Below, piece after piece: positions 16,346 through 25,632 of a stretch of DNA of 64,000 nt. Below the pieces are notes generated by a model. That model had not been told where the DNA came from and did not search any database. It saw only the letters and a list, made by a program, of their open reading frames with translations. Each line of letters starts with the position of its first letter. Positions within the stretch are counted from its first letter, which is position 1. The position numbers were made by a program, and so were the translations under genes. The DNA is from JAZLGI01 sp045616225 (lineage in GTDB: Bacteria > Spirochaetota > Spirochaetia > Sphaerochaetales > Sphaerochaetaceae): positions 5,201-69,200 of the forward strand of contig JAZLGI010000003.1 in NCBI GenBank assembly GCA_045616225.1, written 5' to 3'.

Positions 16346-17293
16346 TTAAAAATCAATAAGTTCTACATCAAACACAAGATAAGCGTTTGGCGGAATAATT
16401 CCAGGGTATCCGTGAACCCCATAACCCAATTCAGGAGGTATAATAAGAGTTCTCTTCTCTCCCTTACTCATTGTCTGAAGAGCTTCATTCCAACCTTCTA
16501 TCACCTGTCCTACTGCAAATACTGCAGGTTCTCCCCTATGAACAGATGAATCAAAAATTCTTCCATCCATCAAAGAACCGGTATAGTGTACAGTTACATT
16601 TTGACCCATTTTAGGAGATTTTTTATGATCACCGTCTTTAATAACAACATATCTTAATCCTGAAGCAGTTTTCACAGCATTTGGCCAACGGTTTTTAATT
16701 TCAGAATCTATTTTTTCTATTTCCTTTCTTCTTCTTTCCATGGCCTTATTTGCTGCAGTTTCTACCAAATCACTGAAAATTTGTTTTGTAACCTTAAAAT
16801 TTTGAGCCTTTTTTCCAATTCTTTCTATTTCAACTGTAATTATTTTGTCACCTTGAACAATAGAATTTACTACATCCTGTCCTTCAACAACTTTACCAAA
16901 TACAGAATGTTTATCGTTTAACCATGGTGTTTTGACATGGGTAATAAAGAACTGGCTTCCGTTTGTTCCAGGACCTGCATTAGCCATACTCATAACTCCT
17001 GGACCATCATGTCTAAGAGATGAATCAAATTCATCAGGGAAAGAATACCCAGGTCCTCCGGTACCGTCACCCTTTGGGCAACCTCCCTGAATCATAAAGT
17101 TCTCAATTACTCTATGAAAACAAAGTCCTTCGTAGAAATTTTCACCTTCATCTTCAAGATTAAGTTCCCCTTCTACAAGTCCAACAAAATTTGCTACAGT
17201 CATTGGAACTTTCTCAAATTCAAGATTTACTACAATATCACCTTTTTCTGTCTTTATAATTGCATAAAGACCATCTTTTTCTTTATAACTCAT
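16346..17293 (-). CDS. Dual-family immunophilin: cyclophilin-FKBP fusion peptidyl-prolyl isomerase
   Basis: 315 aa, no signal peptide. Residues ~10-165 form a small cyclophilin domain with the catalytic block FHRVIENFMIQGG, then MANAGPGTNGSQFFI and LNDKHSVFGKV. A charged helical linker (~170-215) leads to an FKBP domain (~222-315) with VTVHYTGSLMDGRIFDSS, VIEGWNEAL and the conserved C-terminal ELGYG and FDVELIDF. Both domains keep their active-site residues, so two isomerase activities are predicted in one cytoplasmic protein. Such cyclophilin-FKBP fusions have been described in few bacteria, including Treponema denticola, which supports the lineage assignment. It starts 18 bp after parB, probably in the parAB operon. 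Confidence 0.93.
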   Translation of the reverse strand: MSYKEKDGLYAIIKTEKGDIVVNLEFEKVPMTVANFVGLVEGELNLEDEGENFYEGLCFHRVIENFMIQGGCPKGDGTGGPGYSFPDEFDSSLRHDGPGVMSMANAGPGTNGSQFFITHVKTPWLNDKHSVFGKVVEGQDVVNSIVQGDKIITVEIERIGKKAQNFKVTKQIFSDLVETAANKAMERRRKEIEKIDSEIKNRWPNAVKTASGLRYVVIKDGDHKKSPKMGQNVTVHYTGSLMDGRIFDSSVHRGEPAVFAVGQVIEGWNEALQTMSKGEKRTLIIPPELGYGVHGYPGIIPPNAYLVFDVELIDF

Positions 17294-17310
17294 TTTACTG
17301 CCTACATTTA

Positions 17311-18246
17311 TTAAAATTTTACTTCTTCTTCGTTATCAAAAAGATAACCGTTTGGATCTAAAAACTGATAAATTCTTTCCAGTTCATCCGTATTATTAAA
17401 AGGAATAACTACTTTACCTTTGTTAAGTTTTCCTTTAATTTCTACTTTGCATCCACTTGCAGAAAGAAATTTTTCTTCTATTTCCATTATTTCTTCTGTT
17501 TTAATCTTCTTTTGCTTAATTAAAACTCTATTCGTATTAATTGCACGTATTCCATTATTTAGATTACTTGCCAATTCTTCAGATTGTCTAACAGATAAGC
17601 CTTTTGAAATAATTTCAGAATAAAGTATTTCTCTTTCAGCAGGATTTTCTACACTTAATAAAGCTCTTGCATGCCCACTGGTAAAATCTCCTTTTTCAAG
17701 AGAATCAAGCATATTTGGCGCAAGATTCAACAATCTTATACTATTAGCTATGGCAGGACGGCTTTTACCAACTCTTTTAGCAAGTTCTTCCTGTTTAATT
17801 CCGGATTGTGATATAAGGTAACTATAAGCCCTGGCTTCTTCAACAGGATTCAAGCTTTCTCTTTGAATATTCTCAATTAAAGAGACTTCCATCCTTTGTA
17901 AATCAGAAAATTCTCTGACAATACAAGGTACTTTACTGAGTCCTGCCAATTTGGAAGCTCTATATCTTCTTTCGCCTGCAATTATTACATAGCTATTTTC
18001 AGAAATTTCTTCCACTAGAAGCGGTTGAATTATTCCTTGTGCAGCTATTGATTGAGCCAATTCATTAAGTTTTTCCACATCAAAGACTTTTCGCGGTTGA
18101 TTAGGGTTAGCTTTAATATTTGAAATGTCAATTTCAATTATTTTTGCACCTGTTTCTTTCAATTTTTCTGTTTCAAAATTTGCGAAGGCATCATAATTCC
18201 CCATAAGAGATTCAATACCTCTGCCCAGACCTTTCTTAATTGACAC
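17311..18246 (-). CDS. parB: Chromosome partitioning protein ParB (CTP-dependent clamp)
   Basis: 311 aa. The N-terminal segment (LGRGIESLMG) is the ParA-stimulating peptide typical of chromosomal ParB. The CTP-binding fold carries PNQPRKVFD, then GERRYRASKLAGL and the following ENIQRESLNPVEEARAY. The central helix-turn-helix (QEELAKRVGKSRPAIANSIRLLNL) recognises parS. A C-terminal dimer domain ends the protein. The start is GTG at 18246, overlapping the parA stop by 11 bp. Its target is almost certainly the perfect parS at 19327-19342, about 1.1 kb upstream of the operon. Confidence 0.96.
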   Translation of the reverse strand: MSIKKGLGRGIESLMGNYDAFANFETEKLKETGAKIIEIDISNIKANPNQPRKVFDVEKLNELAQSIAAQGIIQPLLVEEISENSYVIIAGERRYRASKLAGLSKVPCIVREFSDLQRMEVSLIENIQRESLNPVEEARAYSYLISQSGIKQEELAKRVGKSRPAIANSIRLLNLAPNMLDSLEKGDFTSGHARALLSVENPAEREILYSEIISKGLSVRQSEELASNLNNGIRAINTNRVLIKQKKIKTEEIMEIEEKFLSASGCKVEIKGKLNKGKVVIPFNNTDELERIYQFLDPNGYLFDNEEEVKF

Positions 18247-18994
18247 GATTTATAATCTCCTTAGTAAGTTTTGAATAAGCAACAGCTCCGGGACAATGCT
18301 TATCATATATAGTAATAGGAACGCCATGACTTGGAGCTTCACTTAAAGTAATATTTCTTGGAATTAAGGTATCAAAAACAACACCTTTAAAAAACTGTAC
18401 TACATCTTCTACTACTTGATTGCAAAGTTTTGAACGCTTAGCATACATTGTAAAAGCTATACCCAAAACTTTTAATTCAGGATTAAGATTTCTTCTTACT
18501 GCAGTAACCGTTTTCATAAGCATATTCAATCCTTCCATAGCAAAATATTCACATTGCATTGGAATTACAACAAATTCAGTCCAAGTTAAAGCATTCATTG
18601 TTATTAAATCTAAAGAAGGAGGGCAATCTGCAAGAATGTAATCAAAATCTTCTTCCAAAGGTTCTATAGCATTCTTTAAGAAGAATTCTCTTCTTTCTTC
18701 ATCTACCAATTCAACAGCAAGGCCTGCCATATTAATCCCACCAACCAAACAAAAAAGATTTTTTACCGGAGTGGCTTGTATTGAACTTTTATCTGCATTA
18801 CCTGCAATTAATTCATAAACACCAGGCTTAGTTTTATCAGCAGAAACAGCACTAGAGAGATTTCCTTGAGCATCAAGATCAAGAAGCAGCACTTTGCTTC
18901 CTTTTGAAGCAAGGAATGCACCTACATTAACACAGGTAGTTGTCTTTCCAACACCACCTTTTTGGTTAATAAAAATAATTTTTTTTGCTTTCAT
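18236..18994 (-). CDS. parA: Chromosome partitioning ATPase ParA (Soj)
   Basis: 252 aa, typical of chromosomal ParA without an N-terminal DNA-binding extension. The deviant Walker A motif NQKGGVGKTTT (~10-20) with signature lysine is present, followed by LLLDLDAQGNLS and the Walker B-like DYILADCPPSL. ParA forms nucleoid-bound dimers that move ParB-parS complexes. A leaderless promoter (19001-19029) abuts the ATG. The parA-parB-immunophilin order suggests one transcript. The divergent neighbour is the NifU-domain gene. Confidence 0.97.
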   Translation of the reverse strand: MKAKKIIFINQKGGVGKTTTCVNVGAFLASKGSKVLLLDLDAQGNLSSAVSADKTKPGVYELIAGNADKSSIQATPVKNLFCLVGGINMAGLAVELVDEERREFFLKNAIEPLEEDFDYILADCPPSLDLITMNALTWTEFVVIPMQCEYFAMEGLNMLMKTVTAVRRNLNPELKVLGIAFTMYAKRSKLCNQVVEDVVQFFKGVVFDTLIPRNITLSEAPSHGVPITIYDKHCPGAVAYSKLTKEIINRVN

Positions 18995-19000
18995 GTTTTA

Positions 19001-19029
19001 ATAATACAATTAAAAAACTAAATTGTCAT
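19001..19029 (-). promoter_or_regulatory. Promoter of parA, probably leaderless
   Basis: Minus strand ATGACA (19029-19024), 17-bp spacer, TATTAT (19006-19001), then six bases to the ATG at 18994. With a normal discriminator the transcript begins at or next to the A of ATG. No ribosome site is present. Confidence 0.6.
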
Positions 19030-19035
19030 CATTTC

Positions 19036-19064
19036 TTGACTTATTCTAAAACAATTACTACGAT
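19036..19064 (+). promoter_or_regulatory. Promoter of the NifU-domain gene
   Basis: TTGACT (19036-19041), 17-bp spacer, TACGAT (19059-19064). It is followed by a short leader with the ribosome site AAGGAAAA before the ATG at 19086. It is back-to-back with the parA promoter. Confidence 0.5.
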
Positions 19065-19085
19065 TAGTTTTAAAAGGAAAACAAT

Positions 19086-19322
19086 ATGGAAGATTTTGAA
19101 GCAAAAATTAAAGAAGCAATAGAATTAATTAGACCATCCTTGCAAAACGATGGTGGCGATATTCAATTTGTCAGAACAGAAGGGAAAAAAGTATTCGTAA
19201 AACTCCAAGGTGCTTGTGCCGGATGTATGATGGCTGCAATGACATTAAAAGGTGGAGTTGAAAGAATGCTTAAGTCAGAAGTTGATCCTGATATTGAAGT
19301 TGAAAACGTGACAGAATTTTAA
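19086..19322 (+). CDS. NifU C-terminal-domain iron-sulfur scaffold protein
   Basis: 78 aa, a stand-alone NifU C-terminal (Nfu) domain. The N-terminal LIRPSLQNDGGDIQFVRTEGKKVFVKLQGACAGCMMA contains the conserved GGD and the CxxC pair (CAGC) that bridges a labile 4Fe-4S cluster between two subunits, for delivery to target proteins. The length is normal for the short Nfu type. It has its own promoter and ribosome site. The perfect parS lies 5 bp after its stop, followed at once by an intrinsic terminator, so the gene is monocistronic. Confidence 0.93.
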   Translation: MEDFEAKIKEAIELIRPSLQNDGGDIQFVRTEGKKVFVKLQGACAGCMMAAMTLKGGVERMLKSEVDPDIEVENVTEF

Positions 19323-19326
19323 TGAA

Positions 19327-19342
19327 TGTTTCACGTGAAACA
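19327..19342. other. parS: parS centromere site
   Basis: TGTTTCACGTGAAACA, a perfect 16-bp palindrome identical to the classical Bacillus/Caulobacter-type parS consensus. It lies about 0.3 kb from parA and about 5 kb from dnaA, in the intergenic space after the NifU-domain gene. ParB encoded at 17311-18246 is expected to load here. Confidence 0.97.
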
Positions 19343-19343
19343 T

Positions 19344-19372
19344 ATACCGTCCATTAGGGCGGTATTTTTTTT
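19344..19372 (+). terminator. Intrinsic terminator of the NifU-domain gene
   Basis: The stem ATACCGTCC (19344-19352) pairs with GGGCGGTAT (19357-19365) around a 4-nt loop and runs into eight T residues. It lies 2 bp from parS. Confidence 0.85.
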
Positions 19373-19434
19373 CAATCGCTTTTTTAAATCTGATTGTTTT
19401 TTACAATTTAATTTTTAAAAGAAAAATTTAATTA

Positions 19435-19470
19435 AAAAACTGCATTCCAGATAGCTAGAATGCAGTTTTT
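19435..19470 (-). terminator. Terminator of gyrA
   Basis: AAAAACTGCATTC (19435-19447) and GAATGCAGTTTTT (19458-19470) form a perfect 13-bp stem with a 10-nt loop. Both flanks are A/T tracts, so it can work in either direction. It lies 34 bp past the gyrA stop. Confidence 0.85.
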
Positions 19471-19503
19471 AGTTCATGTTTCTATTTATAGAAACAGAAT
19501 CTT

Positions 19504-21966
19504 TTATTCTTCTGAGACCTCTTCAATCTCTTCTTCCTGCTGATAATCTGTACTTGTAATACTCATAACCAAATCATCTGCTTGTTTCATTTTAAAGACT
19601 ATTACACCTCCGGCACTTCTACCTTGAGTTGAAATCTCCTTAACATGTGTGCGGATAGTTATACCTTTTTTAGTTATACAGACAACATCATTTTCTTCAT
19701 TTACAGACAATCCTGAAACTATAGAACCTGTTTCTTGGCTTAACTTATAAATTTGCTGTCCTCCGGTTCCTCTGTGGTGAGCCATAAAGTCTGAGTATTG
19801 AACTTGTTTTCCCTTGCCGTTCTCTGTAATCATGAGAATTTTCTTGTTTTCTTCTACTTTGAGAACACCAACAATTTCATCATCTGCAGAAAGGGACATG
19901 CCCTTAACTCCATGAGTTACTCTTCCCATAGCTCTTACTTCATCTACATTAAATTTAAGGCCTTTTCCATTTTTACTAATGAGCATTACCTCATCACTTT
20001 CATTTACAAATACAGAGGCGAGTAAAGTATCTCCTTCATCAAGAATAATTCCTTTAATTCCGTTCTTTCTTGCATTGATAAATGAATTAAGACTAATCTG
20101 CTTTACTATTCCTTTTCTTGTACACATAAGGAGATAGTGTTCTTCATCAAATTCTTTAAAGTTAATTATAGAAGTAATGGTCTCATTTTCTTCAAGTTTA
20201 GGAAGAATAGCCTTAATGCTTGCTCCTTTACCTGTTTTCTGACCTTCAGGAATTTCCCAAGCGTCTATTACAAAAGCTTTTCCCAGTGAAGTTATATACA
20301 TGATATGGTCATGACTGTTTACGGTAAACATATGCTCAACATAGTCTTCATCTCTAAGCTGTGTTCCTTTAACGCCTTTACCGCCACGTCCTTGTGATTT
20401 ATATTCCTCTGAAGGGATTCTCTTAACAAAGCCTTTATGTGTGGCAACAATCACACATTCCTGTTTTTTAACAAAGTCTTTATCTGTAATTCCAGACACT
20501 TCCATAGGGTTGATTTCTGTTCTTCTTTCATCCCCATAGGTTTTTGCCAATTCTTGAATCTCTTGTTTCACAACAGCTATGAGTTTAAGAGGATCTTCCA
20601 AAAGACCGGTGTAGTAGGTAATTTTTGCGTACAATTCAGAAAGCTCGTCAATTATTTCCTGAGTTTCCATATGGCTAAGTCTTCCGAGACGCATCTGAAT
20701 AATAGCATTTGCCTGGATTTCCGTAAGTCCAAATCTAGCTTGCAACTTTGCAGAAGCTTCTGTGTTATCGGCAGCCTTTTTAATGATATCTATGACTTCA
20801 TCTATGTTTTCCAGGCCAATCTTTAATCCAAGCAAGAGGTGTTCTCTTTGTTTAGCTTTTTCTAGGTCAAACTTTGTTCTTCTTGTTACAACTTCTTCTT
20901 TATGAACAAGATAACAATGAAGCATTTCCTTTACAGACAACAATTTAGGTCTTCCGTTAACAAGAGCCAGATTGTTTGCATTAAAGTTAGATTCCAAAGC
21001 AGTATTCTTAAATAAGTGATTTACTACTATCTCAGGAACAGCTCCGCTTTTGAGCTCAATTACAAGACGAATACCTTCTCTGTCTGATTCATCTCTTACA
21101 AGAGATACATCTTTGAGAACTTCTTCTTTTCTTAACTCATCTATGTGATCTTTAAGATCTCTCTTATTTACCTGATAAGGAAGTTCTGTAAAAACAATTG
21201 AATCGTGAGTCTTATGTTCTTCTATATGATAACGACCACGTAAAACAATTTTTCCGCGACCTGTTTCAAAAGCATCTCTGATACCTTTCTGACCATAAAT
21301 GATTCCGGCAGTAGGGAAGTCCGGTCCCTTGATATAATTCATTAGTTCCAAGACTGTAATCTCAGGATTATCAATTAACGCACAAAGAGCATCACAGATT
21401 TCCGTAAGATTGTGCGGAGCCATATTTGTGGCCATACCAACAGCAATACCGCTTGAACCATTTGCCAACATAAAAGGGAAGGAAGACGGTAATACAGAAG
21501 GTTCCTGAAGAGAATCATCAAAGTTGTTTACAAAATCAACTGTGTTTTTCTCCAAATCTTCCAACATGAGTTCTCCTATGCGACTCATTTTGGCTTCTGT
21601 ATATCTGTATGCTGCAGCAGGATCTCCGTCAATAGATCCAAAGTTTCCCTGAGGTTTGATTACCGGATATCTTAAAGAAAAATCCTGAGCAAGTCTTACC
21701 ATTGCATCATAAACAGATGCATCTCCGTGAGGATGGTATTTTCCAAGTACATCACCAACGATTCTGGCACTTTTTTTGGTACCTCCGGTTGATTTTATAC
21801 CCAATTCATACATGTCATACAGAATTCTTCTATGAACCGGTTTTAAACCGTCTCTTACATCAGGAAGAGCTCTGCTGACAATAACACTCATTGCATAGTC
21901 CAGATAGGACTTTTTCATTTCTTTTGAAAGATCAGAAACTATAACTCTGTTTTCATTATTTTCCAT
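19504..21966 (-). CDS. gyrA: DNA gyrase subunit A
   Basis: 820 aa. The quinolone-resistance-determining region HPHGDASVYDAMVRLAQ (~78-94) and the catalytic tyrosine Y122 (in AAAYRYTEAKM) are at standard positions. The C-terminal beta-pinwheel carries the gyrase-specific GyrA box (QGRGGKGVKG, ~536-545), which distinguishes it from the second GyrA-like protein at 54059. It ends in an acidic tail (EEEIEEVSEE). With GyrB it introduces negative supercoils. It follows gyrB by 11 bp in a minus-strand operon diverging from dnaA. Confidence 0.98.
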   Translation of the reverse strand: MENNENRVIVSDLSKEMKKSYLDYAMSVIVSRALPDVRDGLKPVHRRILYDMYELGIKSTGGTKKSARIVGDVLGKYHPHGDASVYDAMVRLAQDFSLRYPVIKPQGNFGSIDGDPAAAYRYTEAKMSRIGELMLEDLEKNTVDFVNNFDDSLQEPSVLPSSFPFMLANGSSGIAVGMATNMAPHNLTEICDALCALIDNPEITVLELMNYIKGPDFPTAGIIYGQKGIRDAFETGRGKIVLRGRYHIEEHKTHDSIVFTELPYQVNKRDLKDHIDELRKEEVLKDVSLVRDESDREGIRLVIELKSGAVPEIVVNHLFKNTALESNFNANNLALVNGRPKLLSVKEMLHCYLVHKEEVVTRRTKFDLEKAKQREHLLLGLKIGLENIDEVIDIIKKAADNTEASAKLQARFGLTEIQANAIIQMRLGRLSHMETQEIIDELSELYAKITYYTGLLEDPLKLIAVVKQEIQELAKTYGDERRTEINPMEVSGITDKDFVKKQECVIVATHKGFVKRIPSEEYKSQGRGGKGVKGTQLRDEDYVEHMFTVNSHDHIMYITSLGKAFVIDAWEIPEGQKTGKGASIKAILPKLEENETITSIINFKEFDEEHYLLMCTRKGIVKQISLNSFINARKNGIKGIILDEGDTLLASVFVNESDEVMLISKNGKGLKFNVDEVRAMGRVTHGVKGMSLSADDEIVGVLKVEENKKILMITENGKGKQVQYSDFMAHHRGTGGQQIYKLSQETGSIVSGLSVNEENDVVCITKKGITIRTHVKEISTQGRSAGGVIVFKMKQADDLVMSITSTDYQQEEEIEEVSEE

Positions 21967-21977
21967 GTCCTACCTCC

Positions 21978-24005
21978 TCAAGCATCAATGTTTGCATATG
22001 TTGCATTTTCTTCTATATAAATGCGTCTTGGTTCTACTTCTTCTCCCATTAACATAGAAAAGACCTGATCTGCTTCAACAGCATCTGAAAGATGAACCTG
22101 AGTAATAAAACGGCTCTCCGGATTCATTGTGGTATCCCATAATTGTTCAGGATTCATTTCACCGAGACCTTTATATCTTTGAATCTTATAACTCTTTTCG
22201 TCATCTGCAGTTAGATTATTTTCTGCAAGAATTTTGGTTCTGTCATCTTCATCATATGCATAAAAATCTTTGTTTTTAATTGTAATTTTATATAAAGGAG
22301 GCATTGCAAAATAAACATAACCAGCTTCTATCATAGGTCTCATGTATCTGAAGAAGAATGTGAGAAGCAATGTTCTGATATGGGAACCGTCTACATCAGC
22401 ATCTGCCATAATAATAATCTTGTGGTATCTCACCTTATCTATGTTAAAAGTAGCTCCGAGGCCTGCACCGATTGAAGCTATGACAGGTTGCAGTTTCTCG
22501 TTTACGGCAACTTTTTCTTCTCTGGTTTTTTCAACATTTAACATCTTTCCCCAAAGAGAAAGAATGGCCTGTGTCCGTCTATCTCTTCCTTGGTTTGCAC
22601 TACCGCCTGCAGAATCTCCCTCAACGATAAAAATTTCACGATTTGCAGGGTCTTTTTCGCTACAGTCAGATAGTTTACTAGGTAAACTACCGCCATCATT
22701 CTTTTTCCTTTCTTTTTCACGTGCTTTTTTTGCAGCAACTCTGGCTCTTGCAGAGTTCACAGCTTTATCAAGCAAAGCTTCAATAAATGCCGGATTTTCG
22801 TCAAAGAAATCGTTTAATTTTTCATAGACAAAAGACTGAACCAAGCCCTGAACAAAAGAGTTTCCAAGCTTCATCTTTGTCTGTCCTTCAAATTGAGGTT
22901 CTGTTATTTTTACAGAAACAACAGCAGAAATACCTTCCCTTACGTCTGAGTTAAATCCTTCTTTAAAGTCATCTGTAGCTATAAATTCTGCCGTTTTTTT
23001 GTCTTTTTTGAATTTATCACATTTATCAAGTTGACTTCTCACTGCATTAACAAGACCGGTGGTAAAACCAATGAGATGTTTTCCGCCTTCTCTTGTATTG
23101 ATGTTATTGGCAAAGGAGTAAATTCTCTCGTCGTATCTGTCTGTATATTGGAGAGAGAACTCAATAACTGCTTTTCCTTCTGCTTTTTCTCTTTCCCCAA
23201 TAAAATAAACCGGAGCAGTCCCTTCCGGTATTATTTTGTTGTTTGAATCCAAATAAGCAACAAAATCTTTAATTCCTCCATCAAAATGAAATTGTTTTTC
23301 TATAGGAACGTCAAAACGATCATCAACAGCATTTATGACAACACCCTTATTCAAAAACGCAAGTTCTCTGAATCTTTCACAAAGAATATTAAAATCAAAA
23401 TTATCTGATTCCATTACATGGTCTTTGTCTGTTTCACTTGTTTTTGCATCAGGATGGAATTTAATTGTTGTTCCTACTTTATCTGTAGTACCTATGACTT
23501 TTACATTTTCTTCAGGAACACCCTGATGATATACCTGTCTGAAAATTTTTCCTTCTCTGTATACAGTGGCTTCAAGAAAATCGGAAAGAGCGTTTACTAC
23601 ACTGACACCAACACCATGAAGACCTCCGGACACTTTATATCCACCATCTCCAAATTTTCCGCCGGCATGTAGATTACAAAGAGCAACTTCAAGAGTACTG
23701 ATCTTTTTTTCCGGATGGATATCTGTAGGAATACCTCGTCCATTATCTTCCACAGTGACAATATTTCCCTTGTCTATTCTGATGTTAATCGTATCACAAA
23801 AACCTGCAACGGCTTCATCAATACTGTTATCAACTACCTCATACACCAAATGATGCAAACCGGTGCTTCCCGTTGAGCCAATATACATTCCAGGTCTGAC
23901 TCTGACTGCTTCAAGACCTTCCAGAACACGAATTTGAGCTCCGCTATAACTACCGCTGACATGAGTAAGTTCAGTGACATCAGCTTCATTGTTTTCAATA
24001 TCCAT
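21978..24005 (-). CDS. gyrB: DNA gyrase subunit B
   Basis: 675 aa. GHKL ATPase motifs are visible: EVVDNSIDEA (N-box), VEDNGRGIPT and GGLHGVGVSVVNALS. The transducer segment follows, then the Toprim domain with EGDSAGGSANQGRDR and DADVDGSHIRTLLLTFFFRYM. The C-terminal GyrB tail has the conserved IQRYKGLGEMNPEQLW. The start at 24005 follows an AAGGAA ribosome site. It is the first gene of the gyrB-gyrA operon and is divergent from dnaA across a 240-bp AT-rich gap. Together with dnaA this marks the origin-proximal region. Confidence 0.98.
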   Translation of the reverse strand: MDIENNEADVTELTHVSGSYSGAQIRVLEGLEAVRVRPGMYIGSTGSTGLHHLVYEVVDNSIDEAVAGFCDTINIRIDKGNIVTVEDNGRGIPTDIHPEKKISTLEVALCNLHAGGKFGDGGYKVSGGLHGVGVSVVNALSDFLEATVYREGKIFRQVYHQGVPEENVKVIGTTDKVGTTIKFHPDAKTSETDKDHVMESDNFDFNILCERFRELAFLNKGVVINAVDDRFDVPIEKQFHFDGGIKDFVAYLDSNNKIIPEGTAPVYFIGEREKAEGKAVIEFSLQYTDRYDERIYSFANNINTREGGKHLIGFTTGLVNAVRSQLDKCDKFKKDKKTAEFIATDDFKEGFNSDVREGISAVVSVKITEPQFEGQTKMKLGNSFVQGLVQSFVYEKLNDFFDENPAFIEALLDKAVNSARARVAAKKAREKERKKNDGGSLPSKLSDCSEKDPANREIFIVEGDSAGGSANQGRDRRTQAILSLWGKMLNVEKTREEKVAVNEKLQPVIASIGAGLGATFNIDKVRYHKIIIMADADVDGSHIRTLLLTFFFRYMRPMIEAGYVYFAMPPLYKITIKNKDFYAYDEDDRTKILAENNLTADDEKSYKIQRYKGLGEMNPEQLWDTTMNPESRFITQVHLSDAVEADQVFSMLMGEEVEPRRIYIEENATYANIDA

Positions 24006-24246
24006 TGATCTTCCTTTTCTCGCGTAAGAATTACGTTTTAATATATATACTGTTATGTATTATTATAAGTAAGAATAGCATTTTAGAGATTTTTCATCAA
24101 CAAAAGCCAAAGTTTTTTATATTTTTTTAATTCCTTTTAAAGGAATGAATTATGTACAAAATTTATAATTAAATCAAAAATTGATTTGCTTTTTTAAACG
24201 CCATTAACCTTGAAAGTGTGAAATTTACAATATAAAATTGGAGTCC
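24006..24246. other. AT-rich gyrB-dnaA divergent intergenic region
   Basis: A 241-bp gap with long A/T runs. It contains a perfect 17-bp palindrome ATTCCTTTTAAAGGAAT (24130-24146). It also has a small hairpin AAATCAA/TTGATTT (24171-24187) followed by GCTTTTTT, and the dnaA promoter at its right end. No good DnaA box was found here. The gyrB promoter must also lie here but could not be placed with confidence. Confidence 0.55.
24210..24238 (+). promoter_or_regulatory. Promoter of dnaA, probably leaderless
   Basis: TTGAAA (24210-24215), 17-bp spacer, TAAAAT (24233-24238), then eight bases to the ATG at 24247. The GGAG at 24240-24243 would lie upstream of the transcript start and is too close to the ATG to act as a normal ribosome site. 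Confidence 0.55.
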
Positions 24247-25632
24247 ATGTCAGAAAACAAAGAAGTAAACTACGCAGAATTATGGGTACAGACCCTTTCT
24301 CAAATCAAAGATTCTTTATCTGCCACAGAATATGAGTCTTGGTTTTCTCGACTTAATTTCGGATATGTACAAGAAGACAAAATTGTCCTTAATGTTCCTT
24401 CTTTATACTTTAGGGACAGATTCTCGGAAACATATAAAAGACTGATAGAAAAAACAATTTCCAACCTTTCACATAAAAATTTCAGAGTAGAATTTGAAAT
24501 CAAGAAATCAACTGAAAAAAAGATATCTGAAGAAAAACCTGCAGAAACAGTAAAGACAAAAGAAGAAAAGGAAATAAAGCCAAATACTATCCTTAATCCG
24601 GCATACACTTTTGATGCTTTTGTACCTGGTGACAACAGCAACTTCGCTTATAATGCTGCTTTAGCAATAGCTAAAAATCCAGGATCTACTTTTAATCCTT
24701 GTCTCATTTACGGTGGAGTAGGTTTGGGTAAAACCCATTTGATTCAAAGCATAGGAAACTACATTCTCAATGAAAATCCAAAGGCAAAAGTTCTTTACGT
24801 AACAGCAGAGAATTTTACCAACGAATTCATTCAAACATACGCATCTGCAGAAAACAGACAAAAGTTTAAAAACAAATATAGAAAAGCTTCTGTTCTTCTT
24901 GTTGATGATATTCATTTCCTCCAGAAAAAAGAGAGTGTTCAGGAAGAATTGTTTAACACATTTAATGACCTCTATGATACGGAAAGACAGCTGGTATTTA
25001 CCTGTGACAGACCAATTGAAGAGTTAAGGGATATTTCAGAAAGACTTAAAAGCAGATTTGAGAGAGGTTTGAATATTGATTTGCTTCCGCCTGATTATGA
25101 AACAAGAGTTGCAATATTAAACAAGAAATGCATGGATAAAAAGTTTATTATAAGCAATGAAGTCATAAATTATATTGCGGAAAACATTTCCAGCAACGTA
25201 AGAGCTCTTGAATCTTGTCTTACAAGGCTCATAGCTTACAGTTCTCTTCTTCATAAGGAAATTACACTGGAAACTGCAAAAGAACAGCTTAAACAGATTA
25301 TTTTTTCAAATTCAAATGATAATACGGGTATTTCAATAGACCAGATAATAAGAGTAGTATCCGGATATTTCAAAGTTTCTCCTTATGACATTAAGGGAAA
25401 GGCTAAAAATCAATCTATTGTGTTTCCAAGACAAATTGCAATGTATCTTTGCAGAACATTAACAGATTATTCTACAACAGAAATAGGTGCCTCCTTTGAA
25501 GGAAAAAATCATTCAACAGTAATGTATAATGCTCAAAAAATAGAAAGTCTTATCAGAACTAACGAGAAAGACATAAATAATATAATTGACAGAATTACAA
25601 AACAAATCAAAAGTGAGCTTAAAAATAACTGA
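24247..25632 (+). CDS. dnaA: Chromosomal replication initiator DnaA
   Basis: 461 aa from ATG 24247. A TTG at 24238 is also in frame but lies inside the predicted -10. Domain I (~1-80) is followed by a Lys/Glu-rich linker (~82-115). The AAA+ domain III has Walker A GGVGLGKTH (~155-163), Walker B VLLVDDIHFL and sensor 2 NVRALESCL. Domain IV carries the DnaA-box signature (PRQIAMYLCRTLTDYSTTEIGASFEGKNHSTVMY, ~402-435). It initiates replication by binding DnaA boxes, which are found in the following intergenic region. Confidence 0.97.
   Translation: MSENKEVNYAELWVQTLSQIKDSLSATEYESWFSRLNFGYVQEDKIVLNVPSLYFRDRFSETYKRLIEKTISNLSHKNFRVEFEIKKSTEKKISEEKPAETVKTKEEKEIKPNTILNPAYTFDAFVPGDNSNFAYNAALAIAKNPGSTFNPCLIYGGVGLGKTHLIQSIGNYILNENPKAKVLYVTAENFTNEFIQTYASAENRQKFKNKYRKASVLLVDDIHFLQKKESVQEELFNTFNDLYDTERQLVFTCDRPIEELRDISERLKSRFERGLNIDLLPPDYETRVAILNKKCMDKKFIISNEVINYIAENISSNVRALESCLTRLIAYSSLLHKEITLETAKEQLKQIIFSNSNDNTGISIDQIIRVVSGYFKVSPYDIKGKAKNQSIVFPRQIAMYLCRTLTDYSTTEIGASFEGKNHSTVMYNAQKIESLIRTNEKDINNIIDRITKQIKSELKNN

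Noticed and set aside
20437..20826. Plus-strand reading frames inside gyrA, gyrB, leuS and dnaX
   Set aside because: They lie opposite well-conserved genes, have biased shadow composition and show no start signals or domains.
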